Notes: generated from the sequence alone by a model not told the origin. DNA of 64,000 bases from Sulfitobacter faviae (GCF_029870955.1 NZ_PGFQ01000001.1:2604001-2668000); one strand, 5' to 3'. Positions 27,968 to 40,178 are shown, counted from the first letter of the stretch. Numbers and translations: made by a program.

Positions 27968-29179
27968 TCAGAGGCCCATGCAGTTCGCATAATAGGTTAC
28001 GGTCGCAGGCCAGTCTGAGAAGACACCGGCCACGCCGACATCTTGAGCTAGCACATCCAGCGCCACCAGATAGTCGCTGTCGTCTTTCACGATGTCATTG
28101 ACCGACTGGAAGTACCAACCGCCACCGGAGGCGAGCGGGCCGGAACGCTCCAGCGTCCATGCAATCAGGGTCAGCCCCGCTTCTTTCGCGGCCATGGCGT
28201 ATTCGGATGCGGCAATGGCGCCGTCCTTGTTGGTCAGCATCATGTTGAGCGAGGGGGCGAGGTAGTTCACGCCCTTGGCTTTCAGATCAGCGAAATCTTC
28301 GGCCCAAGTCTCGGGTTTTTGCTCATCAAAACCGTCGGACCATTGCACCAGATAGACAGCCTGCTTGCCGAATTCGGGTGTGTTATCAACCCAGTAAAGC
28401 ACGTCTTCGAGGTTGAAGGACTGCGGCCAAACGTCGGAGGCGGGGATGCCTGCGGCGACATATTCATCCACCAGCTTCTGCGCGTAGTCTTCCTGAGAAA
28501 AACCCTCATGCGGCATCTCGACGGAGGGGGATTTCAGCTCTGGCGTGAACTTGGCGCCCAGAGATTTGAACAGTTCAATCGATTCCGCATGGGTCATCAG
28601 ATCGGCCTTATCGCTGTAAAGCTCGGTGCGCCAATTCGCGACGCCGCCCTGATAGTCTTCGGCGGTGGTGGCGGTCTTGTCGGCGCTGTCCATCTTGGGC
28701 GTCAGGGTGCGGAACTCGGCCAAGGTGATGTCGGAGGTGCGGCATTCGGCGCTGGCGGGCGTGTCACCTGACGCGGCGGTGAAGCCGGTGGTGCATTTCT
28801 CGGCCAGATCGGAGACGAGGATGTTCGTCGTTGTGTGCAGGTCGTTCTGCGCGTGGCGGCAGACCAGCTCATGATCGGCGGTAAAGGTCACGTCGCATTC
28901 CAAGATGCCCGCGCCCATACGCGCGGCGGCGACGTTGGATTGCACGGTATGCTCAGGAAACATCAGCGGCGCGCCACGGTGGCCGATGGAGAAATCGGTC
29001 TTGGTGGCGTCTTGCCCCATGCAGGAGGCCAGCTTGTCCTTCAATGCGCCCTCGGGCAGCTTGTCCACCAGATAGGCCGGGCGGGGGCCGTATTCGACCG
29101 GGGTCGCGGCAGCATCGGCCTGGGCCAGCGCCATGCCGGGCGCGAGGGCCAGAGCGGCGAGAGAAACAAGTGTTCGCAT
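27968..29179 (-). CDS. Periplasmic glycerophosphodiester phosphodiesterase
   Basis: Hydrolyses glycerophosphodiesters to sn-glycerol-3-phosphate and alcohol. 403 residues with a signal peptide ([21 protein letters not shown]), [13 protein letters not shown] (catalytic His), [20 protein letters not shown] (Glu/Asp and second His), which are the GDPD motifs. Cys residues in the mature part may form disulfides. The start is the Met of the signal peptide at 29179; 21 upstream in-frame residues lack signal character. The Glp-like role is inferred from the fold only. Confidence 0.92.
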   Translation of the reverse strand: MRTLVSLAALALAPGMALAQADAAATPVEYGPRPAYLVDKLPEGALKDKLASCMGQDATKTDFSIGHRGAPLMFPEHTVQSNVAAARMGAGILECDVTFTADHELVCRHAQNDLHTTTNILVSDLAEKCTTGFTAASGDTPASAECRTSDITLAEFRTLTPKMDSADKTATTAEDYQGGVANWRTELYSDKADLMTHAESIELFKSLGAKFTPELKSPSVEMPHEGFSQEDYAQKLVDEYVAAGIPASDVWPQSFNLEDVLYWVDNTPEFGKQAVYLVQWSDGFDEQKPETWAEDFADLKAKGVNYLAPSLNMMLTNKDGAIAASEYAMAAKEAGLTLIAWTLERSGPLASGGGWYFQSVNDIVKDDSDYLVALDVLAQDVGVAGVFSDWPATVTYYANCMGL

Positions 29180-29302
29180 AATGTTATCCGTTCGTGAATG
29201 AAGTTCTGGGGCTTCTATGGGTGCCCGATGTAACGGTTTCACGACCGGATCATGTCAGTCAAATGAACAATGCTTGGCCGTCCCGCTCGGCGGGATGCGG
29301 CC

Positions 29303-29339
29303 AAAAGAAAACGCCGCCGATGTCCAGCATCGACGGCGT
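29303..29339 (-). terminator. Intrinsic terminator after the SufT-like gene
   Basis: A 12-bp stem with a single mismatch and a 5-base loop, followed on the minus strand by TTTTCTTTT, 27 bases past the repaired stop codon of the SufT-like gene. Confidence 0.75.
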
Positions 29340-29365
29340 CTGTTCTTCGCTTGTAAAGCTGTCGC

Positions 29366-29727
29366 TTACATGAAGCCCAGTTCAAGGCGGGCTTCGTCCG
29401 ACATCATATCCATGCCCAAGGCGGCTCCCAAACCAGTGCCACATTGACTTGCTTGACCCCGGCAATCGGCTCAACCGCATCGGCAACCCAGCCGGGCATC
29501 TCACCGGCCACGGGGCAGCCGGGCGCGGTCAGCGACATCTTGATGTCGACTTCATTCTCGTCGTTGATGTCGATGGTGTAGATCAGCCCCAGTTCATAGA
29601 TATTCACCGGGATCTCAGGGTCATAGACCGTGCGACAAGCCTCAACGACATGCTCGTAAAGCGGGTGATCGGTGGAGGAGGGCGCAATCAGCGGTGTCCC
29701 TTCGAGCGGTTGGGTCTGTTCGGTCAT
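29366..29727 (-). pseudogene. SufT-like DUF59 (MIP18) Fe-S assembly factor, frame broken by one missing base
   Basis: DUF59 proteins help deliver Fe-S clusters. The core HVVEACRTVYDPEIPVNIYELGLIY and SLTAPGCPVAGEMPGWV (with the functional Cys) are clear. As written it ends early at WEPPWAWI; adding one base in the CCC at 29415-29417 gives WEPPWGMDMMSDEARLELGFM, the family's standard C-terminus, with a stop at 29366, 120 residues. So the short form is a sequence artefact. It sits 94 bases from the RimK fusion gene on the same strand. Confidence 0.85.
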
Positions 29728-29820
29728 CTCTTGCCTCGCATCATTCTCGACGTTTTATATAGGGATTGCGGGCAGGGGCGTAAAGTGGCCCCGAGCCGGG
29801 CGGGGCCGCTGCCGCCCCCG

Positions 29821-31203
29821 TTATCCGCCTTTGCGACGCCGCGCGGGCTGTGGCTTCACCCGGGCTTCGATCTCATCATAGACCTTGCCGACGATGTCTT
29901 TCTTGGTGGCATTCTCGATCCCCTCGAACCCGGGGGAGGAGTTGACCTCAAGCACCTTTGGCCCGCTTTCAGATCGCAGCAGATCGACCCCGGCGATGCC
30001 GAGGCCAAAGGCACGGGCGGCGCGCACGGCGGTATCGCGTTCCTCTTTCGAGATGCGCACGACCTTGGCCGAGCCGCCCCGGTGCAGGTTTGAACGGAAG
30101 TCCCCCTCGGCGCCCGTGCGTTTCATGGAGGCTACGACCTTGCCCGCCACCACGAGGCAGCGGATGTCTTCACCGGCGGCCTCCTTGACGAAGTCCTGCA
30201 CGAGGAAGTTGGCGCGCAGGCCACGAAAGGCGTCGATCACACTTTCGGCGGCCTTCTTAGTTTCCGCCAGCACGACACCCTTGCCTTGGGTCGACTCCAG
30301 CAGCTTCACGATCAGCGGCGCGGTGCCCACCAGCGCCATCAGGTTGGAGGTGTCTTTCGGTGATGCGGCAAAGGCCGTGGTCGGCATGCCGATCTTTTTA
30401 GCGGCCAAGACCTGATGCGCGTGCAGCTTGTCGCGGCTCGCGGTGATCCCGGCAGAGCCGTTGACGCAATAGGTGCCGATCGTCTCGAACTGGCGGATCA
30501 CGGCGGTGCCATAGGGGGTGATCGACGCGCCGATGCGCGGGATCACCGCGTCGTAGCGCGGCAGGCGCTTGCCGTCGTAATGCACCTCGGGGGCGAGTTG
30601 GTTGATCGCCATATAGCAACGCGTGGTGTCGATCACCTCAACCACATGGCCGCGCGCTTCGCCCACCTCGACCAGCCGGCGGGTGGAATAGTTGTCTTCC
30701 CGGCTCAGTACAGCGATGCGCAGGGCACGCTGCGGCGCTTTGTGGCGCAGGCTGGCGGTGTGGTAGACGTCGTAATTCAGGTCAGGTTGCAAACGCCGTT
30801 CAGTGGCCGAGATGTTGATATGTTCGGTCAGCGCCTGACGGCCCAGCAGCATGCGGCTGGTCATGGTGCCCCGGTTGGTCAGGGTGACGTCGATGGGCCA
30901 GCTTTGGCCGCCGACCTCAAGCGTGGTGGCAATGACGAAACGTTGCTCGGATTCGCCGTTGGAAGAGGTCACCTCGCGCCGGTCGATGATCGGGGCGGAA
31001 CAAGTGATCGAGATATCTTCACGCCCGGCGATGGGATGCACGTTGAACCGCACCTTGGGCTTGGAGGCGGGGCCGAAGACTTCGATGTCATGGGCATGCA
31101 GCGCCGAGGTGCGCGCGCCGGTGTCGACTTTTGCTTTGATCGCGGGCAGGCCAAGATCGGGCAGGGCAACCCATTCTTCCCAACCGAATGTGAGTTTTTC
31201 CAT
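29821..31203 (-). CDS. RimB-RimK fusion: aspartyl-protease-like domain plus S6--L-glutamate ligase
   Basis: 460 residues. The N-terminal 140 hold a RimB/ATP-dependent zinc-protease-type pepsin-like domain (PF05618-like), with the [13 protein letters not shown] motif at the active aspartate. The remainder is an ATP-grasp ligase of the RimK family, with [28 protein letters not shown] and the hallmark [13 protein letters not shown]. RimK adds glutamates to ribosomal protein S6; RimB trims them in Pseudomonas. Here both are in one chain. Fusion of the two is known in some lineages; substrate in this host is unproven. Confidence 0.88.
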   Translation of the reverse strand: MEKLTFGWEEWVALPDLGLPAIKAKVDTGARTSALHAHDIEVFGPASKPKVRFNVHPIAGREDISITCSAPIIDRREVTSSNGESEQRFVIATTLEVGGQSWPIDVTLTNRGTMTSRMLLGRQALTEHINISATERRLQPDLNYDVYHTASLRHKAPQRALRIAVLSREDNYSTRRLVEVGEARGHVVEVIDTTRCYMAINQLAPEVHYDGKRLPRYDAVIPRIGASITPYGTAVIRQFETIGTYCVNGSAGITASRDKLHAHQVLAAKKIGMPTTAFAASPKDTSNLMALVGTAPLIVKLLESTQGKGVVLAETKKAAESVIDAFRGLRANFLVQDFVKEAAGEDIRCLVVAGKVVASMKRTGAEGDFRSNLHRGGSAKVVRISKEERDTAVRAARAFGLGIAGVDLLRSESGPKVLEVNSSPGFEGIENATKKDIVGKVYDEIEARVKPQPARRRKGG

Positions 31204-31271
31204 TGCCTGCTCCTTGGGTCATTGGTCTGCCTGCCTAACCTGCGGCAGGGGCTGCATCAAGCGGCGCGATG

Positions 31272-32963
31272 TCAGGGGGTGCCCATATCCGCAGGGGCGG
31301 GGGGCAACATGCGGACGTCGTCTTCTTTCTCCATCCGCGCGGCGGCGGCAAGAAGTTCCTCACGCACGCGGCATTCGATATCCCAAAAGGTGGCGGCATT
31401 GTCGGTGGGCAACTCGAAGCGCACCTTGATGCCAAAGGCATCTTGGTCGAGCACATGCACCTTGGCCTTGTCCATCGGTTTGACATCATCGGGGTCTTCG
31501 CGGGCCAAGAGGTCAAAAAACACACGGCGCAGGGCTGCCACATCAGCGTTTTGCGACAGGGTCAGAATGATGGGGCGCACCATGGCGTGATCCTCGATCG
31601 ACCAGTTTTCAAAGGCGTCGGAGACGAAATAGCTGACCGGCACGATCAGCCGGGTGCCGTTCCAGTTGAGCAATTGAACGTAAGTAAAGTGAATTTGCTC
31701 AACGGTGCAGAAATGCCCTTCGAAGATCAGCTGATCCCCGATCCGTGCAGAACGGTTCAGCGCGATCTGGATGGAGGCGAGGATATTGCCCAGAACCTCA
31801 CGCGCGGCGAAACCCAAGACGATGGTCACCGCACCGGCAGAAGCCAGCAGCGACAGACCCAGCGTATTGTCCGCATTGCTGGAGACGAGGATCACCCCTG
31901 AGGCCACCAGCACGGCGATCACGATCACCCCTTTACGCGCCGCCGCGATTGTCGTGGCGATAGAGCGCATATGGGCGTTCATCGGATCGGCAAGCTCATA
32001 GGCGTTGTTGGGGCTGATCCGGTCAAAGATCTCGTCAAAGGTAAAGACAATGGCGAGGGCGGCGGCGGTAACATAGGCGATCAGCAAAATCGGGCTCAGC
32101 ACCGCGTCGATAAAGCCCGAGACAACCAAGACCCTGCTGGTGGCCGTGCCAATGATTGCCGCGCAAAGCACGATGGCGGCGGGCCAGCGGAAAGAGCGCA
32201 ACACAAAGCGCATCCAGCGGCGTTTGGCGGCCTGCCCGAGGCGGCGCATGATGCTAAAGGCGAACCAACCGGCTGTCAGGGCGACGACGACCAGCAGGGG
32301 CAGGAACAGCACCTCCCACAGGTACATGCCCCAAAAGGCGCGGATGCGCAGCCAGTCGGGCAGCATCGTCTCAAGGTCTGTCGGGCCATACTGCGCGTGC
32401 AGATGCGGAATATTGTCGATGCTCTGGCGCGAGAAGACCCAGACCGGTTCGGCATCCTCACCGGGTTTGATCCGGTTGAGCCGCAGCGGCACGTCATGGC
32501 CGCCCAGTTCCAGACGGTCGATCAAGAGCGAGCGGCGCACGCGCCCGGTGTCATTGTCCTCGGCCGAGCCTGAGAGCCAGCCGTCGGGCCGGTCTGCCAA
32601 CCTGCGCCATGGCACGACGACCTTGCGCTCCATCAGGACGGAAAGTTGGAAGGCACGCTCGGCCCCGGTAACCGCCTGATCCCCTTGCGGCAGGTCCGAC
32701 AGGTCAAGGATATGGGCCGCGTCCGAATAGTGCCCATTGTCGGTGAGGTAGATGAAGCTTTCCAACGCCGCCATCGGTGTGCCGCGGTCCAGCGTCTCAG
32801 GCGGGGGCGGCAGGCCGGGGTTCAGCTCGGTCGTTTGAAACCATTTCCCCTGCGCCTGCCCGGTGGCGGCTCCCGTCAGCAGCGCAATCGCCAGCAGGAA
32901 GGCCCCCAGAAAACGAGGAAACACGGTCGCGAAAGCGCGTGAGAGTAAGGCAAGCCGCTGCAT
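31272..32963 (-). CDS. MscS-family mechanosensitive ion channel
   Basis: 563 residues. Signal-like N-terminus and a soluble periplasmic part (about 30-210), then several helices and the pore helix GAVTIVLGFAAREVLGNILASIQIAL, which carries the glycine/alanine packing of MscS TM3. The beta domain follows with IGDQLIFEGHFCTVEQIHF and WNGTRLIVP. It opens under turgor to release solutes after osmotic downshift. Start at the Met at 32963 (MQRLALLSRAFATV), which begins the N-terminal hydrophobic stretch; a further 12 in-frame residues upstream are unsupported. Confidence 0.9.
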   Translation of the reverse strand: MQRLALLSRAFATVFPRFLGAFLLAIALLTGAATGQAQGKWFQTTELNPGLPPPPETLDRGTPMAALESFIYLTDNGHYSDAAHILDLSDLPQGDQAVTGAERAFQLSVLMERKVVVPWRRLADRPDGWLSGSAEDNDTGRVRRSLLIDRLELGGHDVPLRLNRIKPGEDAEPVWVFSRQSIDNIPHLHAQYGPTDLETMLPDWLRIRAFWGMYLWEVLFLPLLVVVALTAGWFAFSIMRRLGQAAKRRWMRFVLRSFRWPAAIVLCAAIIGTATSRVLVVSGFIDAVLSPILLIAYVTAAALAIVFTFDEIFDRISPNNAYELADPMNAHMRSIATTIAAARKGVIVIAVLVASGVILVSSNADNTLGLSLLASAGAVTIVLGFAAREVLGNILASIQIALNRSARIGDQLIFEGHFCTVEQIHFTYVQLLNWNGTRLIVPVSYFVSDAFENWSIEDHAMVRPIILTLSQNADVAALRRVFFDLLAREDPDDVKPMDKAKVHVLDQDAFGIKVRFELPTDNAATFWDIECRVREELLAAAARMEKEDDVRMLPPAPADMGTP

Positions 32964-33146
32964 GGATAGCGCAATGTAGCGGGGGTTCGGGCAATTCAAG
33001 GCTACGCGGCGCTTTGAACCGCTATTTGCGGGCTTTTGGGCTGCGTTGAGGTTGCGCGTAGCGAGCCGCGCATAGTTGGATTGCTGGCTTCAAAGCGGTC
33101 GCAGGAATGCCTTGGGGGTGATCAAGCGGCGACGACCAAGCCCTAA

Positions 33147-34385
<1,239 letters not shown>

Positions 34386-34490
34386 GGGGCGAGCGCTTCG
34401 GCCTCACGGGAATTTGTGCGGATGATCCTTGCTGCAAGGTGGCAGGGTCTTAGGTGCCTTGCAGATTCTATTGCAAGGAAAGGCCCGAAT

Positions 34491-35584
34491 ATGACCGAGA
34501 AGCTTTTTACCCCTTTCACCGCCGGTGAGATCGCGGCCGAGAACCGTTTGGTGATGGCCCCCTGACGCGCAACCGCGCGGATAATAAGACCGGCGAAGTC
34601 TCGGACATGCATGTCGACTATTATCGCCAGCGGGCTGGCGCGGGCATCATCATCACCGAGGCCACGCAGATCAGCCCCGAGGGCAAGGGCTATTTCCAGA
34701 CCCCCGGCATTCATAGCGAGGGCCAAGTCGCCGCATGGCGCAAGGTGACCGACGCGGTGCATGCCGAAGGCGGGCGGATCGTCATCCAACTGTGGCATGT
34801 GGGCCGGATCAGCCACACCTCCCTACAGCCTGATGGCGGCAAGCCTGTCGCGCCTTCTGCTATCGGCGCTGGCGTGAAAACCTTCACCGCCAACGGGTTC
34901 GAGGATACTTCCGAGCCGCGTGCGCTCGAAATCGAAGAGATGCCGCGTCTGGTCGCCGACTATGCTCACGCCGCCGAGATGGCCAAGAAAGCAGGCTTCG
35001 ACGGGGTCGAGGTTCACGGGGCCAATGGCTATCTGCTGGACCAATTCCTGAAAACCGGTAGCAACAAACGCGACGATGCCTATGGCGGCAGCGTGGAAAA
35101 CCGCGCGCGGCTGCTGTTCGAGGTGCTGGATGCGGTGACGGAAGTCTGGGGCGGCGAACGTGTGGGGCTGCGCCTCTCGCCCTTTTCGCCCGCCAACGGG
35201 ATCGAAGACGCCAATCCGCAAGAGACCTTTGAGTATGTCGTGAAGGGGCTGAACCGGTACAACCTGTCCTATCTGCACCTTGTCGAAGGCGCGACAGGCG
35301 GCTCGCGCGAGTTGGACGAAGGCGAAAGCATCGCCGCGTTGCGGGCGCTCTTTGACGGGCCTTACATGGCCAACAACGGCTATGACCGCGAGATGGCGAT
35401 CAAGGCTGTGGCCGAGGATAAGGCCGATCTGATCGCCGTGGGCCGCCCCTTCATCGCCAACCCCGATCTGCCGCGCCGCTGGCAGATGAACGGGTCGCTG
35501 AACGAGGGCGATACCGATACCTACTATGGCGGTGGGCGTGAAGGCTTTACCGATTACCCGACGCTGGAACAGGCCGAAGCCTGA
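34491..35584 (+). pseudogene. Alkene reductase (Old Yellow Enzyme family), frame broken by one missing base
   Basis: An FMN-dependent ene-reductase of the NemA type. From ATG 34491, MTEKLFTPFTAGEIAAENRL is followed by VMAP and a stop; restoring one C in the CCCCC run at 34558-34562 gives MAPLTRNRA and 364 residues. Motifs include IVIQLWHVGRISH, GVEVHGANGYLLDQFL (catalytic Tyr region and flavin contacts) and NNGYDREMAI. Xenobiotic, nitroester or enone reduction are known roles of the family; substrate here is open. A strong hairpin follows the stop. Confidence 0.88.
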
Positions 35585-35589
35585 CCGAT

Positions 35590-35618
35590 CAGGGGCGCCC
35601 GTGCGGCGCCCCTGTCTT
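35590..35618 (+). terminator. Terminator after the ene-reductase gene
   Basis: A perfect 10-bp stem (CAGGGGCGCC with GGCGCCCCTG, 5-base loop) followed by TCTT, 5 bases past the stop. Confidence 0.7.
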
Positions 35619-35816
35619 ACGACGCGTGCAATTGGGGCGAATTCACCCCATCGCGCGCTTGCCTCCACCCCGCCGAAGCGCGATGATGGCGGCCGAATAG
35701 CCCGCAAGGGATTGAAACAGGCGGACGGGATGCACACATGTCCTGTCCAGAAGAGGGGATGTCAGAGGCCGCCTATGACAGGGGCCCGGATGTCTTGCTA
35801 AGATAAGGAATTGAGC

Positions 35817-38228
35817 ATGTTAGAGCCACTGAACGCATCCTACCCGGTGCTTCCGCTGCGCGACATCGTCGTGTTTCCCCACATGATCGTGCCGCTTTTC
35901 GTTGGCCGCGAGAAATCCGTCCGCGCCCTTGAAGAGGTGATGGCGGACGATAAACAAATCCTGCTGTCGAGCCAGATCGACCCCGCCGAGGATGATCCCG
36001 ACACATCCGGCATCTACAAGGCCGGTGTGCTGGCCAATGTGCTGCAACTGCTGAAACTGCCCGACGGTACCGTGAAAGTGCTGGTCGAAGGGCAGGCGCG
36101 GGTGCGCATCACCGAATACCTCGAGAACGACAACTTCTTTGAGGCCCGCGCCGAGTATCTGACCGAGATGCCGGGTGACGCGGCTACCACGCAAGCGCTG
36201 CTGCGCACCGTGGCCGATGAGTTCGAGCGCTACGCCAAGGTCAAGAAGAACGTCCCCGAGGAAGCGCTTGCCGCCGTTGGCGAAAGCGCCGAGCCCGCGC
36301 GTCTGGCCGATCTCGTGGCCGGTCACCTCGGTATCGAGGTCGAGCAGAAGCAGGACTTGCTGGAAACGCTGAGCATCTCCGAGCGGCTTGAGAAGGTTTA
36401 CGGCCTGATGCAGGGCGAGATGTCCGTGCTGCAGGTCGAGAAGAAGATCAAGACCCGCGTGAAGTCCCAGATGGAGCGGACGCAGCGCGAATACTATTTG
36501 AACGAACAGATGAAGGCGATCCAGCAGGAGTTGGGCGACGGCGAAGACGGCAAGAACGAGGTTGCCGAGCTCGAAGCCAAGATCGCCGAAACCAAGTTGA
36601 GCAAGGAAGCCCGCGAAAAGGCCGAGGCCGAGCTGAAGAAGCTCAAGAACATGTCGCCCATGTCGGCCGAAGCCACCGTGGTGCGCAACTACCTCGACTG
36701 GATGCTGTCGATCCCGTGGGGCGTGAAATCCCGCGTGAAGAAAGACTTGGGCCGCGCGCAAAAGGTGCTGGATGACGATCACTATGGCCTCGAAAAGGTC
36801 AAGGAACGCATCGTCGAGTATCTCGCCGTGCAGCAACGCTCGACCAAGATGAAAGGCCCGATCATGTGCCTCGTCGGCCCTCCGGGCGTCGGCAAGACCT
36901 CACTTGGCAAATCGGTCGCCAAGGCTACGGGGCGCGAGTTCATCCGCATCTCGCTCGGCGGCGTGCGCGACGAATCCGAGATCCGCGGCCACCGTCGGAC
37001 CTACATCGGCTCCATGCCCGGCAAGATCATCCAGGCGCTGAAGAAGGCCAAGACCACGAACCCGCTTATCCTGCTCGATGAAATCGACAAGATGGGTCAG
37101 GACTTCCGCGGCGACCCGGCTTCGGCCATGCTCGAAGTGCTCGACCCGGAACAGAACGGCACCTTCGTGGACCACTATCTCGAAGTGGAATACGACCTGT
37201 CGAACGTGATGTTCCTGACCACCTCGAACAGCTACAACATGCCCGGGCCGCTTCTGGACCGGATGGAGATCATTCCGCTCTCGGGCTACACCGAGGACGA
37301 AAAGCGCGAGATCGCCAAGCAGCATCTGGTGCAGAAGCAGATCAAGAACCACGGACTGAAGAAGAACGAGTTCGAGATCGAGGATTCGGCCCTCACCGGC
37401 ATGATCCGCTACTACACCCGCGAGGCCGGCGTGCGGAATCTTGAGCGTGAGATCGCTAAGGTGGCGCGTAAGTCGCTGACCAAGATCGTCAAGAAGGAGG
37501 CTGAGAGCGTCACTGTCACTGGCGACAACCTCGAAGAGTTCCTCGGCGTGCGCAAACACCGCTTCGGCTTGGCCGAGGAGAAGGACCAGATCGGCGTTGT
37601 GACCGGGCTGGCCTATACCTCCGTCGGCGGTGAGCTTCTGAGCATCGAAGCGCTGCGCCTGCCGGGCAAGGGCCGGATGAAGACCACCGGCAAGCTCGGC
37701 GACGTGATGAAGGAAAGCATCGACGCGGCGAGTTCCTACGTCCGGTCGATCTCTCCGCAGATCGGGATCAAACCGCCGAAGTTCGACACGTTGGACATCC
37801 ACGTGCACGTGCCGGACGGCGCTACGCCAAAGGACGGCCCCTCGGCCGGTCTGGCGATGGTGACCTCGATCGTCTCGGTGCTGACGCAGATCCCGGTGCG
37901 GCGTGACATCGCCATGACCGGCGAGGTCAGCTTGCGCGGTAACGCCATGCCGATCGGCGGATTGAAGGAGAAACTTCTCGCGGCCCTGCGCGGCGGCATC
38001 ACCACGGTGCTGATCCCCAAGGAGAACGAGAAGGACCTGCCGGACATCCCCGACAACGTCAAAGAGGGGCTGACCATCATCCCGGTGGGCCATGTCTCGG
38101 AAGTCTTGGAGCATGCGCTGGTGAGCAAGCCGAAGGCGATCGATTGGGACGAAGCCGCCCAAGAGGCCGCCGAAGCCGCCGCGATGAAGGCCCGTGCCGC
38201 AGGCGTGGACGCCACGACCACGCATTAA
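35817..38228 (+). CDS. lon: ATP-dependent Lon protease
   Basis: 803 residues, an ATP-dependent serine protease for misfolded and regulatory proteins. Order: N-terminal substrate domain ([31 protein letters not shown]), AAA+ module with Walker [13 protein letters not shown] (around residue 353) and the Walker [11 protein letters not shown], then the Lon protease domain with Ser676 (DGPSAGLAM) and Lys719 (LKEKLLAA), spaced as in E. coli. ATG at 35817 is chosen because AAGGA lies 8 bases before it; an in-frame TTG at 35811 is possible. Confidence 0.97.
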   Translation: MLEPLNASYPVLPLRDIVVFPHMIVPLFVGREKSVRALEEVMADDKQILLSSQIDPAEDDPDTSGIYKAGVLANVLQLLKLPDGTVKVLVEGQARVRITEYLENDNFFEARAEYLTEMPGDAATTQALLRTVADEFERYAKVKKNVPEEALAAVGESAEPARLADLVAGHLGIEVEQKQDLLETLSISERLEKVYGLMQGEMSVLQVEKKIKTRVKSQMERTQREYYLNEQMKAIQQELGDGEDGKNEVAELEAKIAETKLSKEAREKAEAELKKLKNMSPMSAEATVVRNYLDWMLSIPWGVKSRVKKDLGRAQKVLDDDHYGLEKVKERIVEYLAVQQRSTKMKGPIMCLVGPPGVGKTSLGKSVAKATGREFIRISLGGVRDESEIRGHRRTYIGSMPGKIIQALKKAKTTNPLILLDEIDKMGQDFRGDPASAMLEVLDPEQNGTFVDHYLEVEYDLSNVMFLTTSNSYNMPGPLLDRMEIIPLSGYTEDEKREIAKQHLVQKQIKNHGLKKNEFEIEDSALTGMIRYYTREAGVRNLEREIAKVARKSLTKIVKKEAESVTVTGDNLEEFLGVRKHRFGLAEEKDQIGVVTGLAYTSVGGELLSIEALRLPGKGRMKTTGKLGDVMKESIDAASSYVRSISPQIGIKPPKFDTLDIHVHVPDGATPKDGPSAGLAMVTSIVSVLTQIPVRRDIAMTGEVSLRGNAMPIGGLKEKLLAALRGGITTVLIPKENEKDLPDIPDNVKEGLTIIPVGHVSEVLEHALVSKPKAIDWDEAAQEAAEAAAMKARAAGVDATTTH

Positions 38229-38254
38229 GGCGAGCAGCCTGTCAAAATGTCATG

Positions 38255-38284
38255 AACGCGCGCCTTCCGGGGCGCGCGTTTTTC
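38255..38284 (+). terminator. Intrinsic terminator after lon
   Basis: A 10-bp perfect stem (AACGCGCGCC with GGCGCGCGTT, 6-base loop) running into TTTTT, 26 bases past the lon stop. Confidence 0.85.
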
Positions 38285-38342
38285 GTATCCACTGTGGGGC
38301 AGGGCCCGCCGCATCTCGCGACAGTTTTTGCGCCGAACCCTC

Positions 38343-38371
38343 TTGCAAGCCGCGCCGCAATTGGCTACTTC
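38343..38371 (+). promoter_or_regulatory. Promoter of tRNA-Val(CAC)
   Basis: TTGCAA, 17-base spacer, TACTTC, ending 9 bases before the tRNA; the expected start site is at or just before the tRNA 5' end. Confidence 0.5.
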
Positions 38372-38380
38372 GCCCCGCAA

Positions 38381-38455
38381 GGGTGATTAGCTCAGTGGTA
38401 GAGCGCTTCGTTCACATCGAAGATGTCAGGAGTTCAAATCTCTTATCACCCACCA
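38381..38455 (+). tRNA. tRNA-Val (CAC)
   Basis: A full cloverleaf: acceptor GGGTGAT/ATCACCC, D-arm GCTC-GAGC, anticodon loop TTCACAT giving CAC, T-arm AGGAG-TTCAAAT-CTCTT, discriminator A and an encoded CCA. It reads GUG codons. It differs from the other Val tRNA below at about a dozen positions. Confidence 0.95.
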
Positions 38456-38587
38456 TTTTCCCCTAATTCGCGTTAGATGAGTTGGCTGCCTCGAGCCTGC
38501 GCTCATGTCCCATGGCTTGCCTTCTCTGCGTCGGAGTGATCCTTATCCCCATCGGCCCATACCACGGGCACCACGGGCGGAGAGAAC

Positions 38588-39169
38588 ATGTCGGCACATC
38601 CTAAAATCTGGTTCCTACGCCACGGGCAGACCGAGTGGAATCGCGCGTTTCGTCTGCAAGGGCATCTCGATTCACCGCTGACCGATCAGGGCATCGCCGA
38701 GGCCGAGCGGCAAGCGCAGATCATGCCCTCGATCCTTGCACAAAAGCCGGATATCCTCGTCTCTCCGCTTGGCCGGGCGCAACAGACGGCGCGGACTGCG
38801 TTGAATGGGGCCGCTTTCCAGACGGATGCGCGATTGATGGAGATACACGCGGGCGATTGGCAGGGGGCAACCCGGGATGAGATATTCGCCGCGTACCCCG
38901 ACCTCGCGGCCCGCGACCCGGCCCCCTTGGAGATCTACGCCGCCGCGCCGGGCGGGGAGGGGCTGGCGGCCTTTCGCGCGCGGATTCGGGCGGTGCTCGA
39001 CAGTTTGATCGCGCCCACGGTGCTGGTCGCCCACAGGCTCTGGGGGCAGGTGCTTCGGGCAGAGGTCTGCGGCGTCGCTCCGGCAGAGGCCGGTCGGCTC
39101 AGCAACCGGCAAGGCTGCGTCTATCTGTTGGAGAACGGAAGCGAGCGCATCTTGGAAGCCCCCGCATGA
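38588..39169 (+). CDS. Histidine phosphatase family protein, copy A
   Basis: A 193-residue phosphoglycerate-mutase-like phosphatase. The RHGQTEWN motif (residues 12-19, phospho-His) is followed by LQGHLDSPLTDQG and the second half VLVAHRLWGQVLRAEV. The second catalytic His is in VAHRLWGQ where family members have HG; it is HR here, so activity may be altered. Its stop overlaps the start of the next paralogue by 4 bases. Confidence 0.88.
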   Translation: MSAHPKIWFLRHGQTEWNRAFRLQGHLDSPLTDQGIAEAERQAQIMPSILAQKPDILVSPLGRAQQTARTALNGAAFQTDARLMEIHAGDWQGATRDEIFAAYPDLAARDPAPLEIYAAAPGGEGLAAFRARIRAVLDSLIAPTVLVAHRLWGQVLRAEVCGVAPAEAGRLSNRQGCVYLLENGSERILEAPA

Positions 39170-39735
39170 GTCGTTACCCGACGCTCTATATCCTGCGCCA
39201 TGGGGAGACGGAGTGGAACCTCGCCAATCGGCTCCAAGGGCATTTCGATTCCCCGCTGACCGAGCGGGGGCGGGAACAGGCCGCGGCGCAGAATGCGATT
39301 CTGAAACGCTGCGATCTGGCGGGGTTCTCGGCGCTCAGCAGCCCGCAGGGGCGAGCGGTGGTCACAGCCGAAATCGCGCTGGCGGGGACGGGGCTAAAGG
39401 CTGCGCCTGATCCCCGTTTGGGGGAGATCGGCATCGGCGCTTGGGCCGGAATGTCGCGCGAGACGTTGCTGCGCCAAACCCCCGCCGCGCGTGATTCCTA
39501 CGATCTTTACGAACACGCCCCCGAGGGCGAGGGATTCGCGGCGCTGCACAAGCGCTGCCAGCGCTTTCTGGACGGCCTGACCGGCCCCCATGTGCTGATC
39601 ACCCACGGCATCACATCGCGCATGTTGCGCCTTATTTTACTGGGTCGCACGCCCGCCGCGCTGCGGGAGATGCAAGGCGGGCAGGGGGTGGTTTTCCGTC
39701 TTAAGAACGGCCAGCAAGAAAGGCTGACATTATAG
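39166..39735 (+). CDS. Histidine phosphatase family protein, copy B
   Basis: 189 residues, paralogous and translationally coupled to the preceding gene. It has RHGETEWNLANRLQGHFDSPL (phospho-His within RHG) and the second catalytic His in VLITHGITSRMLRLI (HG intact). Possible roles include cobalamin-pathway or general small-molecule phosphatase; no substrate determinants are evident. Together with copy A it is flanked by two Val tRNAs. Confidence 0.9.
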   Translation: MSRYPTLYILRHGETEWNLANRLQGHFDSPLTERGREQAAAQNAILKRCDLAGFSALSSPQGRAVVTAEIALAGTGLKAAPDPRLGEIGIGAWAGMSRETLLRQTPAARDSYDLYEHAPEGEGFAALHKRCQRFLDGLTGPHVLITHGITSRMLRLILLGRTPAALREMQGGQGVVFRLKNGQQERLTL

Positions 39736-39776
39736 GCTTGAAGCCCGCCCCCACCTTGGGCTATCAGGTCCAAGTC

Positions 39777-39852
<76 letters not shown>

Positions 39853-39934
39853 TCCCTCCAACCTATTTATTTGGATCAACCGGCTGCCCCAGTGGTGAGC
39901 CCGACCGACGCCCGTCCGCTGCGCGGTCAGTCTG

Positions 39935-39961
39935 GGTCGGGAGTTCGAGGCTGTCGCGACC
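39935..39961 (+). repeat. Remnant of a tRNA-Val 3' half
   Basis: The stretch beginning GTCGGGAGTTCGAG matches positions of the T-arm and acceptor 3' side of the nearby tRNA-Val(TAC) at 23 of 27 bases, and has no 5' half or CCA. CCCGACC at 39900-39906 can pair with GGTCGGG at 39935-39941, making a hairpin. It may be decayed tRNA duplication or the scar of an old integration. Confidence 0.45.
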
Positions 39962-40178
39962 GTCCCGTTTAGAGATTGATATTGGGCCATCTCCCGGATT
40001 TCCCACGCAGCGTCACAGTATTCCAGACTGCGGCCTTCGTCAGTCCCGACCATGGGGCGGCCAAGTAGAAGCGGCCCGATCCCTCCGGGAAAACCACCCG
40101 ATTTTCGGCCTCAAACCCAGCCCATCAAGCGCCCCCAGAACAACTTACAAAAATCTCACATTTTCGCGCAAACCGCGC

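Noticed and set aside
35811..35816. TTG start for lon
   Set aside because: It is in frame six bases before the ATG, but the ATG has the better spaced AAGGA and the family start.
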